Source of the DNA: Zanthoxylum bungeanum
Taxonomy: Eukaryota; Streptophyta; Magnoliopsida; Sapindales; Rutaceae
Length of the DNA stretch: 64,000 bases
NCBI GenBank assembly: GCA_019454045.1
Contig: SKCR01006518.1
Coordinates: 496,001-560,000 of the forward strand
Direction of reading: 5' to 3'
Below the pieces are notes generated by a model that was given only the letters and a program-made list of their open reading frames with translations, was not told the DNA's origin and searched no databases. The position numbers and the translations under genes were made by a program. Shown here one piece after another: positions 30,527 to 42,663 of the stretch. Position 1 is the first letter of the stretch. Each line of letters starts with the position of its first letter.

Positions 30527-31796
30527 TGACACACTCACAAAATGGTTCTTTATTCCCAAGTATAAGAATGTCGAAGTAATAAAATAACCCGATGAGTCTG
30601 GGGTCGATCCACAAGAAATAGATTTACTAGGATAAAATAATAATTTGAGTGAAAATTAGAAGACTGGATTTTTTTGAAGTGATTGGAAAATTTTTAATTA
30701 GATTGCAACAATAAAATAAGATACCGGGGGGTTAGATGATCCAATTTTAATATTAAATTTAGAAATCTCCCTTGTTATAATATATAAATTTGTCATTATT
30801 ACCCAATTAATTTATTCCAGGAATTAATTATGCCAAAAATATAAAACCAGCCATAAAAGCGGTGATAACTTTTGTCTATAACAAGTCCAGTTAGGTACTC
30901 AATTATGCCAAATAAATAAAATCAGCCATATACACGATAACAAAGTTTGTCAATAATTAATCCAAAATTAAATTAAATATCAATCATTAGATTTCATTTT
31001 ATATATTATAATATAAGTGAGATTAATTTATATTTTCATATTAAAAACGACACCTTTTACCCCAAAAAAAAAGAAATTAGCTACTCATAATTTTAAATAA
31101 AAACACACATAATTTTATTACTGAAAGAAAAAGAAATTACAAGAAAGCTTTTAAAAAAATAAAAACAAACAACAGCTCGATCTCTTCACTAATTTAAGAG
31201 AGAATCGTGTGAAGGAAGTTGAGGAAAATGAGGTGTTAAAATCATGTAAAATCGAACTTATTCACACATTTTTTTACAAACTCAAGCTCTACCATTTTAC
31301 GCGAACAATCACTGCTTTCTGAGGTAAGATGTCCGGTTACTAAGTAAGAGCATGTTTAGTTTTTTCCTCTAATTCCACTGCCTTTAGGTGGTACCTCCAA
31401 CAAACTAGAGAACTGAATATTATAAAATTTTCACTTACAACCCATGTTTATATGTTACCGTGTATGTTGATAATACCTGTCAGATGAACATATGAAGATC
31501 AAATTTAATTAATATTATGGAGAATTCACAAATTTAAATTATTCAAAAAGAAAGGAACAAAAATAACTTGTTACAAATTATTTTGAGATGCGTCTCATGA
31601 GCGAAAACTCCTTACACAGCCACCTCTGAACAACAATTCCACTTGGTTAGTCAAAATTTATTGTTAATTTGTGTGTATTTTTTTTTGAAAAACACAAAAG
31701 AAAATCAACACAAAAAACCATCTTTTTTTTTTACAAAAAATAACAACAAAGCAAAAACAATATAGAAGAAAACTTTTTTGAACGAAAAACACATGG
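30527..31796. repeat. Unclassified AT-rich repeat, no gene seen
   Basis: Starts abruptly after the copia RNase H. It contains GGGTCGATCCACAAG, a word common in plant LTR-element LTRs, and a local duplication around TTAATTATGCCAAA (30830 and 30900). No domain, terminus or target duplication was recognised. Confidence 0.4.
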
Positions 31797-31798
31797 TA

Positions 31799-32335
31799 TA
31801 TCCCATTGAGGCCTTTTCATGTTTATTGGCATGAGGTCAGAGTTTATTCCTCATGGCCATATTTGAATGGCGCAACCAGGGAACATTCCCTTATGGCCAA
31901 GTTGTTTCATAGGCTCAGGGTCAGGATTGTCCCACCGATGCCTTATTATGATTAAATGGCATGAGGTTGGAGTTTCTCCCCCATGGCCATATTTGAATGG
32001 CACAAGGAGGGAATATTATATTGTGGCCGAGTTATTTCATAGGTATGTCCCATCGAGGCCTTATCATGTTTATTGGCATGAGGTCTGAGTTTCTCCCCCA
32101 TAGCCATATTTGAATGGTACAAAGAAGGAATATTCCCTTGTGGCCTAGTTATTACATAGGCTCGAGGTCTGGTATGTCCCACCGAGACCTTATCATGTTT
32201 ATTGGCGTAGGGTCAGAGTTTCTCCCCCATTACCATATTTGAATGGCGCAAAGAGGGAACATTACTTTGTGGTCAAGTTGTTACACCTGATCAGGGCCGA
32301 GTATGCCCACCAGGGTTTCTTTCTACTTTGATGGC
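31799..32335. repeat. 129 bp tandem repeat, four copies
   Basis: Units start at about 31799, 31928, 32046, 32175 and (partial) 32304, with period 129 except one unit shortened by 11. Each contains TGTCCCACCGAGGCCTTATC (or variants) and CCCCATGGCCATATTTGAAT. Divergence between units is moderate. 129 is a multiple of three, but no real protein is supported. Confidence 0.85.
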
Positions 32336-33535
32336 ATAAATGGAAGAAGGTTAGACAAAGATTGCCATCTGATTGGAGAGTTCGGAATCTACTAAGTGAA
32401 GCATCTGAATGGTTACATTATTTGGGGTTCGACCATCAAAGTCTACAAATGGCATGATCCCTTAAATGAATGATTAGATTAACTTTGATAATCAATATTA
32501 TCCAATAATACTCTATTATCATAGTTGATAATTATAATATCAAATATGATTTATTATAAAAAATTATCGGTTACCCAAGTGCTCAATGAGTACACTTCAT
32601 ATTATGGGACTCTCTAAGTTCAAACACATCTGTCATATAAGCCTAGCTAATATGTACGCAATTCGGCCACCTCCGAATTCACGAAGAACACGAATGACCT
32701 TTTTGAGGTCATCATATATGTTTAACAATTCATCCGTTGTAGGCTATCCGAGTTATGCTTAGGAAACATAGAATACACCTTCAAGTTTCCGAGGTGCACA
32801 TCTGATGTTGACATGTCCACGATTCTTTACAACTAATGCGATCCACCCTACGTGATCGACTTTGGCCAAAGTCTTAAGAATCATGACTTATTCACATGGA
32901 TATCTAAACCCTTTATAGTACACATACTGGCTGACATATCCTATCTTGATATGCACTTGATTAACAAGTGCATCGATCCACACCCAACGAACATCGAGAG
33001 GCCAGACCATGAAATGTTTTTGACATACATGGCATCAAAATGTGGGGGATCTCATACAAAATCATTGTTATCTTATAGTCAAAGGATTACATATGCTACT
33101 CGACTCGAAGAGATTCCTATTGACGGTAGTGTGTACTTTCAACTATTAGGAATCACCTAGGAGTCATTCAGTATTCGCTCTAATGAATACCCACATGTCT
33201 ATACGAGCTTCCAAATCTCATGGTACATAGGGTTAAATCATTGGAACTCCAATTCTAATATACGACATGTGCTAGTCTTATAGGTTATAGGAATTCGACC
33301 TTATTCCAAAACTAACGACTATGAATATTTACTTTAAAAATAATTTATAATAGTAATACTATCCCAATGTTGGACCACCTAGTGTCCAGTATTACTACAA
33401 GACTATTCTAAGTTTGATGTCATTCATTGCATATTAATACATCAATATAATATGCATAATGACATTACCATTAACAAAATTTGAAATGAAAATGTACTTA
33501 TTTTACTAATAATTAATAAAATATAATGTATAATA
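32336..33535 (-). repeat. LTR-related sequence, minus orientation
   Basis: 32470-32719 matches the window start (1-250) inverted, so the same LTR family is present here on the opposite strand. 32720-33480 continues with LTR-like spacer and no supported frame. A TGTTGGACCACCTAGTGTCC word near 33375 could be another LTR edge. Confidence 0.45.
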
Positions 33536-33539
33536 TATG

Positions 33540-34465
33540 TATTCGGATTGGCGTTCCAAGCACCAATTCCAATACTTAGCAGCTTCCTTGGATTGTTTGA
33601 AGCCCTGACTCTCAGCTTTGGCTTCTTCTAACTGCTTGGACAGTTCTTGCTCTCTCTCGGTTAGGTGACTTTGAAGTCTTTTGGCCTGACCCCATCCAAA
33701 AGGCTGTTCGTCAACAAATCTCTATTGGTTGCCATAAGATAGGCCATCTGTAACATAGATATGGAAAGATGAATAAACATAAGTTACAAAGGAGAAGTGT
33801 CGTTACTCTTGCATGGAATCTGTAAGACCTGTTAATGAGGTCCTCGGGTGAAAGACTTTCATACTCCGTGGCCTTCTCTAGGCTTACAGTATCTGCCACA
33901 TAATTGAAGGTCGGGATGAGGTAGGCCACCTTTTCCGTCATGTCCTCGACAAAACTGTTGATCCCCAGCAGTGGGGTACCCTCCAAGACTTGAGAATATA
34001 TTGTTAAGGCTTTGCCTTTTTGTACTATCGTCTTTCTGCTTGGAGCCCTCTCCACAGGCTCATCGGGATCCTCTCTCCCGATCTGGTGGAAACTTCTTTT
34101 GGATAGTCAGGAGGGAGCAATTGAAGTTTGGACTGGTTAGGAAGCACTCAAATTTTGGACTGAATGAATCGAAATGATGGCGATTTGTGGGGTTCTTGAG
34201 GGCCCTGATGGTGAAGCAGCCAAGTATATAGACTACCATCTGGCCTCCGGGGGGAACATGAGTTTTAATTCGAGAGCAGGTGCTGCTAGACCCCCCTCGA
34301 GAAGCCAGTGCTACCTCATGAGCAAGTTGGAGAGGGTTTTTGGAACAAGACATTCCTACAAATAATAAAAGATGGTTAGAAAATGAAAATGGGCAAAAAC
34401 AACGTAAAGAAAAAGACAAGGCAACATACACGAAGTTAGTGGGTCAATCAGAACCTACCATCCTT
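33540..34465 (-). pseudogene. Additional ORF of a gypsy element (coiled-coil protein), partial
   Basis: Two overlapping minus-strand frames. 34060-34431 has LQLAHEVALASRGGSSST, a stretch seen in plant gypsy-associated extra ORFs. 33711-34055 has LLGINSFVEDMTEKVAYLIP and YESLSPEDLINRSYRF. Further left, 33540-33660 reads REQELSKQLEEAKAESQGF, a heptad-type coiled coil, in another frame. Such extra ORFs near the primer site of Tat-like elements have no settled function. The assignment rests on context and composition. Confidence 0.5.
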
Positions 34466-34901
34466 TAGGGGTGTGCATTAATCAGTTTTAACCGATTAAC
34501 CGAACCGTTCCGACCCATTTTTTTATTATGGTTCGGTTAATTCGGTTAAATAGGTTATTGTGGTTAAAATTTTTAATTTTTTTGGTTATTCGGTTCGGTT
34601 ACGGTTATGAGATTCATATAACCAAACCGACCGATTAACCGAAATTAAACCATATATATATATATATATTAGCGCGTGTGAATCCTTTAATTTTTTAGAG
34701 TTAAAATAGTCTACATGTAAACTCTCAATTGGTTGTAGTTATATTGATTTGATAATACTACCCGAAAATAAAATTGATAAAATTCAAATGACAAGCTACA
34801 TTAACAGCTTGATTTTGACTCTTTTTAATTTCTATCAAGAATTTAAAGGAAAAAATACATAAAATTTCAAATGTGTAGATTTTACATCGTGGTGGTTCGT
34901 G

Positions 34902-37900
34902 TAGACCCGGCCGGCGGTTCGGTTCCGGTTCGGAACCGAACCGAACCGGCCGGTTTCCGGTTCCACACTTAAGTGGAATCGGAAACTCGAACCGAACCGG
35001 AACCGAACGGTTCGGTTCCGGTTCGTTCGGTTCCTTTTTTTTTAATTAATTAAAATACAAAAATAAGAGGAGTCAAAGCTTAAATAAAAAAAAATTATAA
35101 TTAAAAAAAATGAGATTAATTTATAAATAAATAAAAATTATTACATTGAAGTGCTTGAGCTTAAATTTTTTAAAATTTAAGTTGCCTACGTATCCTCCAA
35201 GGGTGAGAGGAATCAAAGCTCACGTAGTTCCATTACAAGTTTAAGACATATCCCCTTTGTAAATTATAATTTTACATTTATCAATCATCATTATCAGTTG
35301 ATCCTTCGGCTCCGGGTCCGCAGCTTCCGCTTGCACTTGTTGCAGAAGCATTATCGAACAAATCTTCAAAATCATCGGGGGCATCTTCTTGTTGTCTCAG
35401 ATCAGCTCGAGTCCAATCATCCACACAAGCTGTTGCTTCAAGAGTGCTTGGATGTAATGAAGATCGCCTAGCTTCCCATATATTACCTCCCAAGCTGAAG
35501 GCTTGCTCAACCGCAACGGTGGAGGAATGGAAATAGGTGCTGCCAATATCTCTTTAGCAATAATAGATAAAACAGGATATATATTTTGATGCCGGTTCCA
35601 CCATTCAAGGATTTTAAAATTTTTACTGCATAAACTTTCATTAGAAAACTCAAAATTTGTAGATAAATAATTATCTAATTCAGGGTTTTTAATGTTGTCG
35701 TATCCCTAGATTTTTTATTTCGTTGCAATAACCAACGATCCCCTGCGCTAAGTCTTGGTTGAATTACCGGTTCGCTACTACTAGATTGACCTATTATTCC
35801 TAAGTTATATCTTACAATATAATCATTAAATAAAATAATTAAATCACTTCTTAAATTCGTCATTATGCTCGTAATATGTCATCTAATATTCCTAAATAAC
35901 CATAGTAAGCTTGTAAACCACCATTCAAACCTTCTAATTTAAATCTAGGATCAAAAACAGCAGCAATAAGATAAAGTAAAGGAATTCTCTAAAATAATTC
36001 AACCATTTTACCTTCATAACAGTAATGGCTTCGAGCAAAACAATATCATTAGGGTGTCACTGTCAACATGTTCATCGAGAGTGCCAACAATATTCAAACT
36101 CTCAAGAAGAAATAAATGTGCAGTGGGATAATAAACACCGCTAAAAACTAAAGTAGCATCATTAAAAACTCTTAAAATATCTAAATTCTTTCACAAATAT
36201 CCCATTGACTAGGATAAAGTGTGATATTTTGAACATGTTGAGAAAAAAAAACTACATAATGCATTTTTGTATTGAAGTGCTTGACATAAAAGAAAATAAG
36301 TAGAATTCCAACGTGTTGGAACATCTCTAGAAAATTTAATCGGTTTAATACCATTTATTTTACAAAACTTGGTCCATTCCCTCCTAACTTGAGAATATGA
36401 CCAAATACAGTTAAGTGCCGCCGTTTTAATAGGATCAAGGAAAGGAGATAATAATTTTAGACCGTCTTGCACACATAAGTTTAGGACATGACATGTACAA
36501 CGAATATGAAAAATCGACCCCCTAAATTTGGTTGACATATTTCTTTTTAAATCATGATGGATGGATTTGCAGATGCAGTATTTGCCGATGCATTATCAAA
36601 TCCAATTGTTAAAATTTTTTCTCCTAAACCATATTCATCAAAAATTACCTTCATCATTCTATAAATATTATGTGCAGTATGTTGGTCATCAAAAACTCTA
36701 AATGCAATGAGTCGTTTTTGCATGATAAATGATGCATCAATCCAATGACAAGTCACACCCATGTATGAGGTGTTTGCCAATGGTCACTCCAAATATCAGA
36801 ACATATAGAAATACGACCTTTCATCTCTTTAAATATTTCATTTAAAATAATTTTACCATCTTTATATAATTTGAAAATATGACGTTTTGTTGTGTTTCGA
36901 GTCATTTACATGCAGCAGGGTTTAAAGCATTCTGCACGTAATTAGTAAAATGAAGTTTTTCACCAAAGCTTAAAGAAAGATGTGCCATACATGTTAATTT
37001 CGCAAATTCTTCTCTATTTTTGCATCAGAATATTTAAATAAATCTACACTACTCGTACCTCTACTAGATGATGCGTACCTGGCCATTTGAGTCTGCGTCG
37101 TATCAATGCCAAATTCAACCGGATGATGTTTTCTCCATGTGCTTGATCATATTTCCGTATCCACCAGAAAATTTATAGATAACCCCACAATAGTTGCAAA
37201 TTGCTCGTTGTGAACCATCGTCTAGGCGTTCCAAATTAAAATGAATTTTGAAAATATCGGAGGACCGAGCCTTAACTTCTCTTCTCCGTGATTGTGCACT
37301 GACACTGGGGCCGCTCTCTTGGGTCGGCATATTTGACATTATGTTCTCGGATGAGCTTGCCATTTGAATAATTGCGATGCGAATGCCGAATGATAACAAA
37401 TTAATTAACAACTAAAATAAGAGAATTGTATTGAAGTAAGATTGAGAATAAGAGATTTATAGAAAATGAGAGAGTTGAGAAATGGTGTGATGAAATTATG
37501 AAAATGAATCCTATTTATAGAATTTTAGAATTTTTTTGATACCAAAAATGCCTCTAAATACAACCGTTTTATTACCGTTATTAGGGGTACATTAGTAATT
37601 TTTTTGATTTTTTTTTTGATTTTTTTTTTGGCAGATGGCTCCCTGCATCCCCCAACGGCAGTAGTCGTTGGGGAATTAGGCCCCCAACGGCTACTAGCCG
37701 TGGGGGCCGTAGGGTTCCTGTTGGAACCCTACGGTTCCAACAGGAACCTGACGGTTCCAACCGTTCGGTAGGCGTAGGAGGTTCGTTCGGTCGGTTTGGG
37801 ACCATTAGGGTTCGGAAACGCGTTTCAAAAAGGTCGGGTTTCCGGTTCCGCGTTCGGTTCGAGTTGGGGTGGAACCAACCGAACCGGAATTCGGTTCGGT

Positions 37901-37972
37901 TCTGGAACCGGAACGAACCTTCCGTTCCAACAGGTACGGTTCCGGTTCCGAACCGGAACCGTGGCCGGTCTA
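34902..37972. mobile_element. Inner hAT element carrying transposase
   Basis: Terminal repeats TAGACCCGGCCGGCGGTTC / GGAACCGTGGCCGGTCTA, with an imperfect 8 bp duplication GGTTCGTG / GATTCGTT (34894-34901 and 37973-37980). Length is 3071 bp. Both ends carry dense GGTTCCGGTTC-type subterminal repeats. A broken transposase lies on the minus strand between them. Confidence 0.85.
35281..37411 (-). pseudogene. hAT transposase (BED zinc finger, RICESLEEPER-like), decayed
   Basis: Pieces run right to left in different frames. 37115-37411 is the BED zinc finger (AICNYCGVIYKFSGGYGNMI). 36547-36780 is the start of the catalytic core (GVTCHWIDASFIMQKR and KILTIGFDNASAN, including a conserved aspartate). 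36209-36538 has IRCTCHVLNLCVQDGL and SRDVPTRWNSTYFLL, both hallmark hAT blocks. 35675-35863 is the DUF4413-like region. 35281-35540 holds the C-terminal dimerisation part with the AFSLGG and SLHPSTLEATACV motifs. All major domains are present, but stops and shifts break the frame several times. Transposase would bind the ends and move the element; this copy cannot. Confidence 0.88.
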
Positions 37973-38605
37973 GATTCGTTACCCTTAAAATTTCTAACAT
38001 GGCAGGTTTGGAAGGAATCCGAGGTCGTGACAATCATCTAGGGTTTAAAAAATATTTCTCTCACATGTAATTAAATATTGATATATTTAATCAAATGTTA
38101 GTTAGAATCGTATTTTTAGAATCAGATATGTGATCGAATTAGTGATCCAAAAATTAATGCGTCAGTGGTTCGACTGGTTGAAACATTCCGAAAAATTTTG
38201 TAGAATCGACATACATCATATATAATTTTACTAATTAAAAATTATAAAAAATATTAAATTTTAATTTATTGGATTGGTTAATAACCGAATTAACCATAAC
38301 CGACCGAAATATAATGGTTAATTGGTTAATGGTTATGTGTCATAAATTGGTTAATCGGTCACACATTTATTTAACCGAAAATTTCGGTTACGGTTAAAAA
38401 ATCAAGGATCAACCGACCGAACCGACCAATGTACACCCCTACCAGCCTATCTAGGCTGAGGTGGTGGAGTGCTCCCCGAGTTGGTTAGGGCATAAGGGTT
38501 GACAAAGTCCCTTTAATGACCTCTGAACTCCGTCACCTCTTTTACCTTTGCCCGGGTCTCGTAATTGACTTTTGGAAGGTCTCCCCAACAAGCTGTAGGA
38601 GGTTC

Positions 38606-38729
38606 AGAGATTAGTTAAACTATCAAGGTTGAAATGACCGACTACGGCTGGAACGTGGGGCTGGTTGGTTTGCTCCAGTCCTTCTTCCTCCGCACTCGAG
38701 CCAGTTTGAGCGTTTCTTTTCGGAGACAT
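38606..38729 (-). pseudogene. Start of the gypsy additional ORF
   Basis: The ATG at 38729 follows the primer site by about 22 bases. It encodes MSPKRNAQTGSSAEEEGLEQ and about 20 more residues, then a stop. It is the likely N-terminus of the ORF whose later part is at 33540-34465. Confidence 0.45.
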
Positions 38730-38751
38730 CTCCACTATTTACACCAATTCT

Positions 38752-38767
38752 CCCACTGTGGTCGCCA
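38752..38767 (-). other. Gypsy primer-binding site
   Basis: On the minus strand TGGCGACCACAGTGGG, a well-known plant gypsy primer-site form. It fixes the orientation of this fragment and places its 5' LTR to the right. Confidence 0.75.
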
Positions 38768-38776
38768 AAAATTATT

Positions 38777-39275
38777 TGCGCAATTTTTATGCGTAAAGAA
38801 AGAAGAGCGTGTAAGGTTCAAACCTCCTGAGATAAAGTCCCAGCAAATGATGTTTGATTAAGTGAATAAACCTCCAAGGGGCGCAATCGCACAAATTACA
38901 GTCCTAAGGATTACAATCTAAGAAATAAAAAATAAAGATATGCTCATTGAGTCTTCATTTTGATCACTTTCTTATTTTCTGTATGAGTGAGCTTTTTAGT
39001 GAAGCTTGTGAACCGTTTGGGCAGTTCTAGTATCTCACTACAGCTGCTGGATCGTGTCTTCAACTGTTGGGCTGTGCATCTCAACTGCTTGATCGTGGAG
39101 GGAAAACTGCTTAACTGCTGTAGTCGTGGGATCGACTACATTACGTGTTCTCCTTCTAATGCTTTGGTCGTCCTGGGTTCTTTTGCTCTAATCTGATCGC
39201 TCTTCTTTTGCCATCGCCATTCTTGCCTTCGTCCTTCATTCCTTCATTCTAGGGCGATTTCGCTCCAGGGTGACA
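38777..39275 (-). repeat. Gypsy LTR (about 0.5 kb), minus strand
   Basis: Lies next to the primer site. On the minus strand it would begin TGTCACCCTGGAGCG (39275 leftward). The gap to the primer site is longer than usual, and no second copy is in the window, so both ends are approximate. Confidence 0.5.
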
Positions 39276-41149
39276 TTTTTTATTTTTCCAATAGGTATAA
39301 ATTTATTTAAAGGGACAAGAATCTAACAAAAAAAAAAGATTAAAATACACCCCACACGTGGTGGGGGGTGTGTGTGTTTTTTTAGGTTTATTTCAATCCA
39401 ATTTATTTTAAAATTAATATCTCTCAAAATATAAAATGCTTTCTGAAAAAAAAATTACATATTATCGATCTATAATCATAAGCTTTATAATAAGACACAT
39501 TGTCGACATATTTCGACAGAAAAATGGGTTAAAAATGACCCTTATATTTATAAGAGAATAGTAATTTCAAACTAGTCACTTTCAAACACACATATTTCTT
39601 TCATTCAAATTTCAAATCACAATATATAAAAATATATACACCTAACATTTATATCTACAACATTCATCAATAAAACTCTCTTAAATTCAGACTTATAGTC
39701 AAATTTGCTTTAAAGTAATTATATCACACGTATTTCACATTAACCTTCGTTATAGTCACATTTTTACCTTCACATTGTTGACTAAAAGTTAAATTATATG
39801 TGTTTTAGTCATATTTCTTACCTTCAATCACGTTAGTTACCTCAATCACATTACCGACCCACAGTCACATTAAATATAGTCATAATAAAATCTTACCTGA
39901 GTTATAGTCATATTTTTACCCACAGTCACAATGTGACTAACAATTTAGTCATGGTTGTGCCTTAGTCATATTTTTAACCTTAGTCACATTGCTGAATCTC
40001 AGTCATATTGAAGACAGTCACAATTATAATATCAGTTACATTACCGATCTCGAGTCATATTTGTAACCTAAGTCATATTAGTTACCTCAATCACATTGAA
40101 CACGGTCATAATTGTGACCTCAATACCTCGTATATATTGTAGACCTAAAAACATTTGTGATCTCGGTCACATTAGTTATCTCGGTCACATTACCAACCCG
40201 CAAATGCATTACCGACCATTGGGAACATTGTGACTATATTTTTTTTATTGACATTCACAAATTGAATGTCAATTAGGTGTGTATTTGAGTGTTTATTTAT
40301 TTAAACACAATAACAATGTGATTATAAGTGGCTTCATTCGCATACAGAAACTAAGTAAGAATTAATATTTAATGCGTATTTAAAACAAAAAATGTACTTT
40401 CAAAATGCAGTGCCCAAAGAAATGATAAAAGGTTTAAATATACTGGTCTTGTACATTAATTTTTATAAAAGTTAAAAAAAATATTATTCATGTGAATATT
40501 AATTTTTTCTTTTGCTTTATAAGGGTAAAAAGGGAAAAATTAGATCAAATCTCTTATCTTATTAGTCAAAAATTGACTAAAAAATTAGTGGTAAGACTGG
40601 TCACCCTTTTCGGAAATGGTCGGAGTTTTGTCATAATCATCGGGAATTTCAGAATCTGAGATGTGTATAATCGTATGACTGGGTGGGGCAGCAGACAAGG
40701 GTTCGAGGAGAATGAGGGAGAAAGACTCAGAGTCTGACATTCCTATCAAGGCATGACTCGATATGGAAGGTTAGTTCACAATCTCAGGTTAGTAAAGCAT
40801 GATAAAACTAGAGTTATCATCATCATCCCTACCAAGTGACTAACCCTAAAAAAGCTCTAAGTGTCCTAGCAATGGCGAAACAGTAAGTCTTTAAAGCATA
40901 ACCAAAATAGAAACACCCATAAAACCCAGAAACACATGCCCTTCATCCCTAAAAGGATAATAAAAAATCATACCCAAACGTATACATACAAATAACAGAA
41001 ATACATCCACACAAGTAAACCCACCCCTCATGCTTCTATTATAAAAAAAACTCCCAGAACAAGGATAAAAAACACAAGAATCCCACGCATGCCAATTATC
41101 GCCACTATTGCAAACAGAAAAACAGAAAAGAAAAGTAATCAGTAGGGGA
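39276..41149. other. Non-coding internal sequence, probably gypsy-derived
   Basis: No supported gene. It contains the degenerate GTCACATT array (39720-40240) and AT-rich stretches, and ends near the antisense unit. It may be the 3' internal part of the Tat-like element; this rests on position only. Confidence 0.4.
39720..40240. repeat. Degenerate short repeat built on AGTCACATT..GACCTC
   Basis: About twenty loosely spaced copies (20-30 bp apart) of AGTCAYATT, most followed by TTRTAACCT or ACCGACCTC. A few are inverted (ATGTGACTAA near 39932). The array is too irregular for a standard satellite. Confidence 0.65.
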
Positions 41150-41300
41150 CTTACTTGTTAAGATTGAAGGAAATGTTGAGAAACTCGTTGAAATGTTGAA
41201 AGTTGGAAGATTGCATAGGGTAGAGAAGCTCTGGTGATTTCTTTGGAGAAGACGAAGTGGTAAAAAAAAGGTTTGGAGTCGAACGGCCTTTAAATAGGCT
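41150..41300 (-). promoter_or_regulatory. Putative antisense promoter and first exon next to the LTR
   Basis: On the minus strand: TATA-like TATTTAAA (41296-41289), an ATG at 41216, an open stretch MQSSNFQHFNEFLNISFNLN, then AACAAGTAAGT at about 41157-41147, which fits a splice donor. The order and spacing suit a small transcription unit running away from the 3' LTR. No downstream exon was recognised. This is inference from signals only. Confidence 0.35.
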
Positions 41301-42059
41301 GCTCGGGCTGATCTTAACTGTTTGATTAAGACGAATGAGCAGGATCAGCACCACGTGTAAAGAGATCTCCGCCATTGAATTCAAATGGAGGGTCGAGATT
41401 GAAGCTACTGTTTGGTTGGGATACAACTGTCATTGGTTTTGGCGCGTAAACCATGAGAGAAGGACACATGGCATCTCAGAGAGACAAGCCGAAAAGAAGC
41501 CCAAGAGAGATGTGACAGGTATTTAAGGAAGGCCATGATGGTTTCACAACTTCCAAGGGGCGGCGAAGAAACTTTATCAGAAACTCCAAATGATGGTGGA
41601 GATAACAATCATCACAAAAATAGATTCTTTTGGTGATACAAGTACTTTTATGACCCGATGACGTGGCAGTGTGAACATTAAGGAGTTAAGACCCGAAGAC
41701 GGAAGGGCAATCCACACCATTACTGTAGTTCCCGGCATCAACTCACCAACTCATTGATGCCGAGAATTAAGGGATAAATGTTGATGATAATTTTCAGACC
41801 TGAGAAAATTTGAAATATGAATAGGGGTATAAAAGGGTTTTCATTTACCAAATTGGGGGTCCTAGGTCTTGATAAGGAAGAGAGTCCAGGCAGAAGGGCC
41901 CAGGACCGAGGCACAGAAGAATAACGACCTGATGAGATGGATTAGATTTGGTAACATTTGTGCAGATGAAGATTGAACAGAGGTTGTCAAGAGATCTGTT
42001 TTGTGTTTGTAACAATGGGAATGAGGTTCGGAGTGAGCCAGCTGAAGCACAGTCACACA

Positions 42060-42401
42060 CACCCGAAGAAGCTTTATTAGAAACAAAGAAATATAAGAAG
42101 GTGATAACTAGAAAATACAAGTCTGATGCCCATCATTGATCTGGCCGATGAGCTTAATGTTGGCTTGACCATTTTGAAGAAAAGATGTAGGGAGTTGGAT
42201 ACTAGAAAGTGGCCATATAGGAAGTTCATGAGCTTTCCAACACTTGTCAAGAATGTTCAGGAATTGCAAAGAGAAAGTGAAGGAATCCCTACTGACCCGA
42301 CCAAGATGAGAAGAAAGGAAGAGGATCCAGTATCAAACACCTCAGTATGTCGACCTAGGGATAGACATCATGTTTGTAGTATCGTGCTTATGTACGTATG
42401 A
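42060..42401 (+). pseudogene. Captured RWP-RK domain fragment, second copy
   Basis: The frame from ATG 42126 encodes MPIIDLADELNVGLTILKKR, then CRELDTRKWPYRKF and LVKNVQEL, the same RWP-RK domain as at 24264, again inside LTR U3. Over the domain core the two copies differ by only a handful of residues, most of them conservative. The frame then runs on to 42401. Upstream, in another phase, EEALLETKKYKKVITRK resembles the basic region before the domain. Confidence 0.75.
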
Positions 42402-42663
42402 CGTAGGCCATACATGAAAGTTTTGAGCCACCCAAAAGGTTGATGAGATTGGAGTAGGCCAGAGGCTTATCCCCTGACACACGGAACAATATGGGAGTGG
42501 TTGAAATGCAGATTGACACATGAGCAAAACGTATAACATGGGGCAAAAAAGGTGAGAATGATGGTGTTCAAATGACAATGGTGGTTGTGTCAGATGGCCA
42601 GAGCTACTGTTTGTAGAGTAGTTGGGGAAAAGAGTATGGGCGATAGTGATAGGAGAACGTGGC

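Larger units (their letters stand above)
34466..38441. mobile_element. Outer hAT element (non-autonomous)
   Basis: Terminal inverted repeats TAGGGGTGTGCATTA / AATGTACACCCCTA, with an imperfect 8 bp target duplication CCATCCTT / CCAGCCTA (34458-34465 and 38442-38449). Its own DNA is only about 0.9 kb (34466-34901 and 37973-38441) and is rich in CGGTTA words in both orientations near the ends. It holds no transposase of its own; a second hAT sits inside. Confidence 0.85.
33540..39275 (-). mobile_element. Minus-strand gypsy fragment with LTR, interrupted by nested hATs
   Basis: From right to left: LTR (about 38777-39275), primer site (38752-38767), start of an additional ORF (38729), then, after a 4 kb hAT insertion, more of that ORF with a coiled coil (34465-33540). 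Truncated on the left at about 33540. No gag-pol domain remains. Confidence 0.6.

Noticed and set aside
31799..32335. Possible CRISPR-like array
   Set aside because: Units are contiguous 129 bp tandem repeats without unique spacers, in a plant genome.
37581..38070. Arginine/proline-rich open frames on both strands
   Set aside because: Caused by GGTTCCGGTTC subterminal repeats of the inner hAT.
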